Assembly: GCA_945910005.1 (NCBI GenBank)
Contig: OX246740.1
Coordinates: 47,414,224 to 47,478,223 of the forward strand
Length of the DNA stretch: 64,000 bases
Source of the DNA: Isoperla grammatica
Taxonomy: Eukaryota; Arthropoda; Insecta; Plecoptera; Perlodidae
Direction: 5' to 3'
Each line of letters begins with the position of its first letter. Within the stretch, counting starts at the first letter, position 1. The translations under genes were made by a program, and so were the position numbers. Shown here in pieces: positions 56,836 through 64,000 of the stretch. Below the pieces are notes generated by a model. The model had not been told where the DNA came from, did not search any database, and worked only from the letters and a program-made list of their open reading frames with translations.

Positions 56836-58494
56836 GCCAGCCATGTGGTGCCACAACAGAGCCTGGAATTTGAGTACCTACTCTGCCATTTAACTTGACA
56901 TGGTCAACACTAAAAAGTTAAACGACTGCAAATAAAATAAATAAATAGGTTAGGTGTGTTAGGTAGAGACCAGACAATAGGTTAGGTGAGGTGTTGACTG
57001 ATGTAGTTGAGAAATTAAATACAAACGATAAGAACAAGTTTACCTAGACGTTTTACACATTATGACCTTGTTTTCTCTTGCTCAGTGAGTTTATTACTAA
57101 GTTACTAACCTAACCTATGAATTAAATTAGATAGGCATAAAAAGGTAATTCTATACTTTGAGTGTAAATTATGTTTCATGAGAACGAGTGAGACTGTGTG
57201 TGTTATATGCCACTGTTTGTCACGTACGTACATAGGGTACGTAATTGCAATTAGTTGTTGACGCTTGTTTGCTGGCATTTCAGGTACAACCCGTCATGAC
57301 ATGCTACAAACTAGTGACCGTAGAGTTCAAGTGGTTTGGTCTCCAGACACGCATAGAGAACTTCATTCAGAAGTCTGAGAGACGGCTCTTCACCACGTTT
57401 CATAGGTGAGCTTGTAATCCAACGACTATAACACAGTATAAGAGTGTACCCTGCAGGCCCATTGAACTCAGCTGATTTCCTGCGACATTAGCACGTTGTG
57501 CGGTAAACCTATTGGACATATGGTGTAAGCCTTACACTGTAAGGCCTATCTTTACCATTATAGAAAACTACCTCATGTTGTGAAACGATTGATAGTTTCT
57601 AAGCGGTGTAATTTAGATTAGTATGATTGATTCAAACGTGTAGAAAAATTACTGATTTCATTGCATTGATTGCAAAGAAGTTGATTAGTTTCACTAGAAG
57701 TTCCGACTGTTCAAACTTGTAAAGTGCCCACCCACTATTCAGTGACTGTTGCCAGACCGCTCCCCAATGCTATACATGTGCCTCCTATGCCTCCCCGTAC
57801 TAAACCAATTCAGGTGATGTGATCGTAGCTCCCCTATTTGCCGCATTATGCTTGCGACCTGAATTCGAGACTTCCCCGCCTAGTGTTGAACGTGTTCGTT
57901 AGCAATTTACTGAATGTAACCGTTGTCGCTGCAGGCAAGTGTTCTGCTGGATGGATCGCTGGCATGGTCTCACCATGGACGATATACGGGAGATTGAGGA
58001 GAAGACCAAGCAAGAGCTAGACCAGGTGGGTACAAAACTATGCATCTTGTATGTACAGTGTGGTTTGATGATTTTATATTTTGCTTTTAATGTCTGCTAG
58101 TGAGTTCTTTGAAATTCTAAACTGAGAGAAGTTTTAAGTACTACACCGTTTTTGTTCGGCAAATACTGGGAACACTGACTAACTTGCCTATACCATACAT
58201 TTGGATTTCTAAGGACATGGGATTGTCTAGACCAATTTTGAAAATGAAGTCAATAGTTCTCAAGTATTTACTGGGAAAGTAGTGTTTACTATTTAGTATT
58301 TACATATATATAAATTTGTAGTTACGTATTTTATACGTGATGGTCCGAGGGATGATATAGAATTTAAAAACGTATCGCAGAGCTTAATGATAATAATGTG
58401 TAATGTTCTCGCGATGGGTTTCTAAGACGGAACTCTTCTGTTGCAGCAACGCAACGTGGGAGAAGTCCGCGGCATGAAGGCAGAGTCCGATTGA
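46412..58494 (+). CDS. PITPNA/PITPNB: Class I phosphatidylinositol transfer protein (PITP alpha/beta type, vibrator-like), with a duplicated alternative exon
   Basis: Cytosolic lipid carrier exchanging phosphatidylinositol and phosphatidylcholine between membranes. Coding exons: 46412-46428, 47851-47881, 47969-48132, 50625-50724, then 53852-53929 or 54995-55072, 56304-56468, 57284-57405, 57935-58025 and 58447-58494. With one alternative exon the total is 816 nt (271 aa; human PITPNA 270, PITPNB 271). Residues that contact the inositol headgroup in mammalian PITP alpha (T59, K61, N90, E248) are kept as T63, K65, N94 and E248. The C95 equivalent is C99. The SVKTGRGPL segment around the mammalian PKC-site serine is conserved. 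The mammalian membrane-docking WW pair (203-204) is W202-F203 here. There is no RdgB-type C-terminal extension, so this is a single-domain class I protein. It starts MLIKEFRVTLPL, as the family does. Confidence 0.96.
46540..47290. repeat. Dense AGGCCT/CCTAGG cluster in PITP intron 1
   Basis: Short palindromic words aggcct, cctagg and gctagg recur tens of times, for example ctagcctagcctagcctag near 46750. Similar clusters lie at 19500-19860, 20520-20590 and 21710-21960, upstream of beta-adaptin. Confidence 0.85.
47851..47881 (+). CDS. PITPNA/PITPNB: PITP coding exon 2 (31 nt)
   Basis: Acceptor tttgtttcag|t, donor gaagag|gtaaga; encodes [10 protein letters not shown] and ends in phase 0. The following intron is only 87 nt. 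Confidence 0.9.
47969..48132 (+). CDS. PITPNA/PITPNB: PITP coding exon 3 (residues 17-71)
   Basis: Acceptor gtttttag|tat, donor gcaag|gtatgc. Encodes [20 protein letters not shown] and [12 protein letters not shown], with T63 and K65 at headgroup-contact positions. The loop [12 protein letters not shown] is about four residues longer than in mammalian PITPs. Confidence 0.96.
48133..50624 (+). other. PITP intron 3, no recognised element
   Basis: About 2.5 kb of AT-rich sequence with a T run near 48861-48878. At 50266 there is an A-box-like gatgacctagtggtcaagtt without a matching B box. Nothing firm. Confidence 0.4.
50625..50724 (+). CDS. PITPNA/PITPNB: PITP coding exon 4 (residues 71-104)
   Basis: Acceptor ttcttttgcag|t, donor atatct|gtaagt. 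Encodes [20 protein letters not shown] and [14 protein letters not shown]94 and C99 match mammalian N90 and C95. Ends in phase 0. Confidence 0.96.
50725..53851 (+). other. PITP intron 4, no recognised element
   Basis: About 3.1 kb, AT-rich, with a short (TGAT)n at 52784-52808. I looked for a third copy of the alternative exon and saw none. Confidence 0.4.
53852..53929 (+). CDS. PITPNA/PITPNB: PITP alternative exon 5a (26 codons)
   Basis: Acceptor aaacatttcag|aat, donor aataac|gtgagt, 78 nt, phase 0 at both ends. Encodes [20 protein letters not shown] then SGRQNN, matching mammalian NEYMKEDFLIKIE. GC-rich third positions (ctccatgtccccgactcggg). It is one of two interchangeable versions of the same segment. 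Confidence 0.93.
53930..54994 (+). other. Spacer between alternative exons 5a and 5b
   Basis: 1065 nt. A minus-strand ORF at 54569-54817 (82 aa) was not recognised. Long enough that spliceosome crowding cannot be what prevents joining of 5a to 5b. Confidence 0.5.
53961..53976. repeat. Poly-C run of 16
   Basis: Uninterrupted C run 30 nt after the 5a donor. Other G/C runs: 1434-1452 (19 C), 1979-1993 (15 G) and 15479-15493 (15 C). Confidence 0.9.
54995..55072 (+). CDS. PITPNA/PITPNB: PITP alternative exon 5b (26 codons)
   Basis: Acceptor ggctgtgcttag|aat, donor aataac|gtaagt, 78 nt, phase 0 at both ends. Encodes [20 protein letters not shown] then KGNQNN. It shares 17 of 26 residues with 5a and the same ends, but uses AT-rich codons. 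Intact splice sites and an open frame argue for a used alternative rather than a relic. Too short to appear as a simple ORF. Confidence 0.9.
55443..55642. mobile_element. 200-bp hairpin MITE, TSD TA, in PITP intron after exon 5b
   Basis: Two arms of about 98 nt are inverted copies with only a few mismatches: gtaaaaaattgttcggacaa at one end, its reverse complement at the other, with cagacgcgaggca at the apex. TA lies on each side (55441-55442, 55643-55644). Would form a near-perfect long hairpin in the pre-mRNA. Confidence 0.9.
55684..56202. mobile_element. Harbinger-like MITE, TSD TTA, 519 bp
   Basis: Inverted ends agcctagtttacgattggcg and cgccaatcgtacactagact; TTA at 55681-55683 and 56203-56205. 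Subterminal GTTGACG/CGTCAAC words are repeated. No ORF of note. Confidence 0.85.
56304..56468 (+). CDS. PITPNA/PITPNB: PITP coding exon 6 (residues 131-185)
   Basis: Acceptor attgcccccag|gtt, donor gacaag|gtattg, 165 nt. Encodes [20 protein letters not shown], then [16 protein letters not shown] containing the conserved serine at the mammalian PKC-site position. The acceptor is about 100 nt downstream of a Harbinger-like MITE, and the donor sits 30 nt before a long TTTA microsatellite. Confidence 0.95.
56499..56834. repeat. (TTTA)n microsatellite, about 336 bp
   Basis: Nearly continuous TTTA units with scattered TTTG and TTGA variants, starting 30 nt after the exon 6 donor. ORFs here (LFIYLFIY) are artefacts of the repeat. 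Confidence 0.97.
57284..57405 (+). CDS. PITPNA/PITPNB: PITP coding exon 7 (residues 186-226)
   Basis: Acceptor ggcatttcag|gta, donor catag|gtgagc, 122 nt. Encodes [30 protein letters not shown] and TTFH. The membrane-docking pair reads W202-F203. Confidence 0.95.
57935..58025 (+). CDS. PITPNA/PITPNB: PITP coding exon 8 (residues 226-256)
   Basis: Acceptor gtcgctgcag|g, donor gaccag|gtgggt, 91 nt. Encodes [20 protein letters not shown] and [10 protein letters not shown], the C-terminal helix with the E248 equivalent. Confidence 0.95.
58447..58494 (+). CDS. PITPNA/PITPNB: PITP coding exon 9 with stop
   Basis: Acceptor ctgttgcag|caa; encodes [15 protein letters not shown] then TGA at 58492-58494. 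Matches the mammalian tail with its RGM/KGM and acidic end. Confidence 0.93.
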   Translation, partial: QRNVGEVRGMKAESD

Positions 58495-61246
58495 TTCCCG
58501 ATAACTTAATACAAACCAAAAGGAGAGCTATACTTCCAAGAGAGAGCCATCAAAAATGAAAATTTGCATCCTTTCCTTAGCAGCAGTTTGGTTCTAGCCT
58601 AGGACACTCGGCTACCCCCCTCGAACCCACTCCAGTCCTGCCGAACAATACGTGACTAGTAAAGATAGATGATCTACGTGGCAGGCTCCTTCATAATATG
58701 CTCGATACAAAATTACAGTTACTACTGGCAGGCCATACTACTTGTCTATTGATTGTACATCTTTATTAGTCGTGTTTCAAAACGATTTGTCACCTATGTT
58801 CAAGACGTGCTATACAGTATTAACTCGGTAGTGGGTTCTAGGGTAGCATTAAGCTTTTGCATATTGGGATATGTTAATTTAATAATTTAAAAGCCTCGTT
58901 TGCCTGCCACATCCAACCAGCAACACCGACAGTCAAAAATATTGAATGAAACAACATCTCTAACTATGGTTGTTATTACTCATTTTTTTGCTTGAAAATT
59001 TGCAACATTATTTAAAGCCTTCAAAACCAAGTAACTTACCTAGCATGTTATGGTTATGTACTGTGATGGTTGTTAGATTGTGCAATGTGTCGAAGAAGGT
59101 GTTACCAAATTGCCTGGAAGTTTCCGTTTTGATCATTTTCCAACGACTTCTGTACATAGGGCACAATTAAGCAATTGCTGCCACTTGCGAGTGAAAGCAT
59201 TTTGCTTCATAGGAAGACTTTCGGTACTGTGTACTGTATAGTTCGAGTGTCGCATATTTTTAAGCTTAATTTAGTAATTGTTTACCATAAGTATCTCGAA
59301 TAACTGCTCTTTTTACGGTGTTTTACCGTATTGAGCTCTTGATTCGGAAAGTTGTAGCTAGATTGTCAAGGTGAATTAGGCTGCCTACATACGGACATAC
59401 TATTGAAGGCTATTTATTTTGTCTACTGTCGTCCGAGATGATATCCTGACAAGCTTTAGTTGAATAGTAGCGTAAAGAAGCTGTTGTGATTACAACACTG
59501 CATTCATCAACAATGGTATTACATGCATAGGGTCCCGTGAAAATATCAAATCACACCAACACAGATAGTAGTTGTATCGTGTCTAACGGTAAAATTGGCA
59601 AATATTGAAACCGAAATTTAGCGACTAAATTGCTAAATTGATTCCATTTCTTACAAAGACTATGCATTGGATTTAATGTTCAAATTGAGTGTTTTTTTAC
59701 TTTCCATTTTTTTCATAGACAAAGCTCCTCTTAAATTGTAAAAAAAAAAAAAAAACTAGTTTGCAATATTTTAAACCAGTATCAAACTTGCTTTTTTATA
59801 AAAAGTATCAAAACTGCTTCCATGAGATCCAGCAGTAATTCATTTGCTTCCACATCTGACCTTATAAGTGGCCCAATTAGATGTATCAAAATGTTATAAA
59901 TAATAATAATAAATTATTCACTATTAATTTTATTTTGGAAGCTTTGGCAGCTCAAATGGAATTTAAAATGTTTTGGTTAATGCACATACGTAGTGACGTA
60001 TGGTTGAGTAATTCGCTGTTTGTAGTGTTGTAGTGTAGTGGGGGTTTGCATCCCACGTGCATGAAACTAAAGTAGGTAATCGAGAGTGAAGACAATGATT
60101 GAATGATTCATTAGCGTGAGTGACTGCTGCGAAGGGTGGTGGGGAAACTCGATGTGGCACATCGACGTTTAACCCACTGTGTTCAAAAGGTACTGCAAGG
60201 AGGCCACCATTGTGAATAGTGGGAAAACTTATATAGTTATTAATTAATTAATATGCAGAGTGCAAACCGTTTATGGGTTATTTAACATAATACTACTATA
60301 TATTATATATTTATTATTGTTCAAAATGTATACTATTTTGTGAAGTGGTTATGTATTTACTTACATAATATAATTTATAATTAAAAGGAGGTGACAGTGG
60401 TTGGAATTAAAGATGTGATTCTGAACAGGCCAATTTGGTAACGCTAACACTTGTTTCGGACTTTGGGACTGTTTTAAGTCTCGGCAAGCAAGGAAGTTTG
60501 TAATCACAGCACCATCAGTTCACTGGCAATTTTTTTTGGTTGACTTGATCAGGACTGGGAACTTACTTTAGCATTAGGTAGGTACAAATTGTTTATATTT
60601 TTCATTTTTAAATTAGAATTTTTACCTAAATGATCTCCAGTAGTAATACATAATTGGTACTTTCCTTTTGACGTGGATGTACCAGTTAGTATGCGAGATT
60701 TTTTTTATTAATCAATAAAGTAATATAAAAAATGTTTGCCATTGGCGTTTCAACCTAGTGGTTATAAAACTTCACTGTTTTGCTATGTTTTTTTTTTAGT
60801 ACAAATATATATAGTTTGGCACCAATGACTAGTGAGCAGGGCAGAGGAAGATTTTCTAAAATAATTTACGTTACTCTTACTGTGATCTGTTACCAACGTT
60901 CATTGTGTGAAATCCCTTTCAAGTAATGTAGAAAACTCGTAAATATGTTCTACCCTGGTTAGGCAAGCCGTTAGCGGTGCACTACTAATAGTATTTCAGC
61001 CGTAATATTCAACAATAATAATTAATGTCATATGTATTCAATTTTCAAACTACGTTAGCATGTTACAGTTACACGATAATACAGTAGACACAAAACTGAA
61101 TGAAACAATAAGATGTGGCATTGTTACTAAAATTTGAGTTTGCTTAAATTGAGTGCAGGTCAAATGATTGTTGTGTGCACGTACTGTTAGCTTAGAAGAT
61201 GAAGAATATTCGTTGGGTTTGTCCCATATACATAATACAGAATAAA
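58495..61246 (+). other. Probable long 3' UTR of the PITP gene
   Basis: AT- and T-rich, no recognised repeats with boundaries and no credible ORF. Candidate AATAAA signals lie at 59908-59913, 60714-60719 and 61241-61246. Mammalian PITP transcripts also have long 3' UTRs. Which signal is used is unknown. Confidence 0.4.
60714..60719 (+). terminator. Candidate polyadenylation signal AATAAA of PITP
   Basis: One of several AATAAA words in the T-rich region after the stop; chosen only as a plausible example. Confidence 0.25.
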
Positions 61247-64000
61247 GCGTACAATAACTAATTCTCCGTTGATGTTTAGTGTATTGTGACTATTGTGTGA
61301 TAATACTACAGTTTCGGTGTCTCAAACTAACATGTCGGTGATATACAATAGATGTGGTTAAATCCTTGAGAGAAAAAGAATTAGCTTAGGTGTGAAACTC
61401 TTGTAATCGTCCATTAACGAGGATAAACCAATGTTGTTACGTTTGTTATTGCGCGGGAGGGAGGTCCGTGGAAAGTGGAGACGTTTGTCTGAGCCCCAAG
61501 GGTCTTGCCGATGCGCCCGTGCTCTCGGAAACGTTTGGTTCACGTGTGCGATCCGCTCGCTCAATCCGGCTGAGAGCGCAAACGTCCGATGGCAATGTTG
61601 GGTGTTTCTGCGGTGCGCAGTGGCCGAACTCTACTATAGAGCGCCGATTGTGAAGACAACGTCTATCATATTTCTTTCACTACAGTACTATGTAATATAT
61701 ATCCTCTGTTTTAAAATTTATCTGTCATTTGATATTTCTATTACCCCCTCATTTCCCTGTTTAACCCTTCCCAAAGAGCTAACTATGCTCACTCTGCAAA
61801 ATTGACACTTATGGTACTGATAAAAGTACGTAAATTCAAAAGAATTTAAGGCATTAATTTGAATGGTGTAGTGGCAGTACCTCTACTCGTAAGTTGTTAT
61901 CTTTAAACTCGTCAGATCCCGGCTCTGGCCCGGTGTCGGCAACTATGAGCCATTACCCTATGTTTGTTCTGATACAGCTATGCTTATTGCCACCTTGCAT
62001 TAGTCTCGATTCAAGCGGCGCTGGTCGCCGATATCTGTGCAAACCTAAATCTACGCCTGGTCCAGGGTGCGCATGTGATTGTTGATATCTTGTTTGTATA
62101 AATCACGGTGCATTGTTATCGTGCACTAAAATGTCAACGAACGCAAGGTTGTGCGAACTGGTTCAAGATAATATGAGTTGTGTCCCAGATCTGGTTCAAC
62201 ATAAATTGTGTCGAGTTAATTTTTAGTTAAACAAGACTTCATCCCTTCATCCCCCCTAAATTGGAAAAATAAATATTAAAAATTTAAATCACTGATCCTA
62301 GGTGAATGGAGAATTTTGTTTCATTGCTAAGTATGTTTACATTTGAGATTGCGGAATTGCACGTTCCCGTATACGTGACTACCTAATGAAAACCAAAAAC
62401 TGATTGCTCTCTTACTTCCTTGGTAAATGCCACGATGAAAGTTGCGAACCCCAGTCAGTTCGCACAACTCTGATGTGTTTCGTTGCGCTGGTACACAGGC
62501 TGCCTAATACAGGCTGCCTGCCGTTGTTTCTGTTGCCAGGGAGGGATACAGGGAAGATCAACCATTGTCTGCCACGCCGTATACATTGTACTGGTGTAGG
62601 TAATGCATTGGGCCAATTATCCTGTTATAAATATGTGTAAACCCTTTCTCCACATTATTCCTACCCGTGTTTCTCAGATATGTGTGTATATGTAAGTCCC
62701 TTTACAACAATCACAGAGGTAGTGTGGTTCCTGTAATATGATTGTAAGATTCCTATTGCATATTTCATCGCAATGTTGTTTGTCGTAATCAAATATGACT
62801 GTAATGTATAAACTCTTGTTGTTAACAATGGCAAAGTCGTGTTGATGTCAATTAAGATATCTTCTTATGGTCGAAGGAATTTCAATGTGTATGTCAAAAC
62901 TATATCTTTGTAGAGATACGATGTAATCGTTGAAGGAAAGTAGTTGATGCAGACATCAAAGCAGTCGTGTGTGGCGAGTTAGATCAATGCGTTAGCTTGT
63001 TATCGTTGGAAGGAACGCTGTGGTTGCGGCTTAAGCAGGAATAAGGTCCCCGTCACATCTCTGTACAAATGTCGTCGTAGCGGTTTCCATTAACTTGATA
63101 AACGAGACCAACCGTGGAGAGTAAGCTAGTAAAAGTATGCACTACATTCGTCATTCTTAACGCACGAAGATACTGCAAGTGTATAGGCGAGTAGTAATGC
63201 GGTATCTGCTTCTCTTTAGAACGAGCTTTTGTCCGATGGCAATATCCACCCGAACGGGAGGTTTACGAGGGACGGCTGCAACGCTGTAAATAAGGATATT
63301 GCCAACACGACTTAACAACTGAAACCTTGTCGTAAATTTGCCCAACTAGAAGGCTCTTTACGTGGCCTATTTATTGCTCGTGATTGCTGGCGCAAGCAAG
63401 GCAAGTTGTAACTTGTAGTTACTTCTAGTTTATAAGCTTGTGCGGTAATGTGAGCGGGCCTATAAAAGTCGTTGGTAGTATTTTTACGAAGACGCTGCCG
63501 CTTCTCTCGTCTGTACTTCTCTTTCGTACACAGAAGTGATCGAAACTTGTCTCTGATTGTATTGCACACACACTAAGTAAGTAGCTAATCTCCAATCTTG
63601 GGAAATGAAAGTAAATAGGAGGACGCACGTACGCAAGAGTGCTACAAGAGGGGGTTGTCAAAGGCCTACTCTGCCATAAGTTGCATTGTAATAATATGTT
63701 CATTAAATTATTATTAGTTCTAACTTGAATAAATTGTGCAGAACCGTTAAGTATTTAATAAGTATGCCGAAATGATGGCTCAATATCATTCCATTTCCGG
63801 AGAACAGATTCCCCTGGGGAAACATTGAAACTAGTCAATGTTTACAATAATTAATTCTCAATGAACAGAAAATAATTATATATTAGGTAATTAAATAATG
63901 TTTGTAGTATCGATGCCAATTGGAATTAGTGTAAATTTTATTGCACATGTACAGTACCATAGAAGTTAACCTAGTATAAGGTACCAATATGGTTAATTTT
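61247..64000. other. Region downstream of PITP, no recognised gene
   Basis: ORFs of 60-124 aa (for example 61431-61805) show no family features. The stretch 61865-62080 begins with an A-box-like tggtgtagtgg and includes cagatcccggctctgg, which could be another tRNA-derived SINE. A TATA-like site is listed separately. Confidence 0.4.
63461..63468 (+). promoter_or_regulatory. TATA-box-like TATAAAAG with a downstream splice-donor consensus
   Basis: TATAAAAG in a locally GC-richer stretch. About 110 nt downstream, ctaagtaagt at 63573-63582 contains the donor consensus GTAAGT. Together these could be the promoter and first non-coding exon of a gene beyond the window. Weak. Confidence 0.25.

Noticed and set aside
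56294..56898. ORFs with LFIYLFIY repeats
   Set aside because: Translation of the TTTA microsatellite.
61431..61805. 124-aa ORF downstream of PITP
   Set aside because: No family features and no splice or promoter context.

Overview
This is animal nuclear DNA: two deeply conserved housekeeping genes broken by many GT-AG introns, set in AT-rich sequence crowded with transposon debris. I cannot place the species. The single beta-adaptin resembles vertebrate AP1B1 and AP2B1 about equally, as expected of an invertebrate with one shared AP-1/AP-2 beta subunit. The words AGGCCT and CCTAGG are heavily over-represented, and there are RNase-H-bearing LINE remnants plus many hAT, Harbinger-like and piggyBac-like non-autonomous elements. 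A non-vertebrate, probably marine, metazoan is my inference.

Layout. 1-22361: no recognised host gene; SINE pieces, hairpin elements, a piggyBac-type relic, hAT elements and a LINE split by one of them. 22362-44363 (+): a beta-adaptin gene with 13 coding exons summing exactly to 912 codons including stop. Its introns hold a three-level nested insertion (intron 2), LINE and SINE pieces, a Harbinger-like MITE with a visible empty-site paralogue (intron 7), a 75-bp minisatellite made of the exon 9/intron 9 splice junction interrupted by a hAT element, and a 3.2-kb inverted repeat (intron 9). 46412-58494 (+): a class I phosphatidylinositol transfer protein gene with nine coding positions summing to 272 codons including stop. 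Its fifth position has two alternative 78-nt exons. 58495-64000: no recognised gene; probably a long 3' UTR, then a weak candidate promoter near 63461.

Both genes belong to phosphoinositide-linked membrane traffic: beta-adaptin is the clathrin-binding large subunit of AP-1/AP-2, and PITP supplies phosphatidylinositol for phosphoinositide synthesis. They lie head to tail about 2 kb apart; nothing in the sequence shows co-regulation. The most unusual features are the tandem array of 28 duplicated 5' splice sites in the beta-adaptin gene and the duplicated, probably mutually exclusive exon in the PITP gene.
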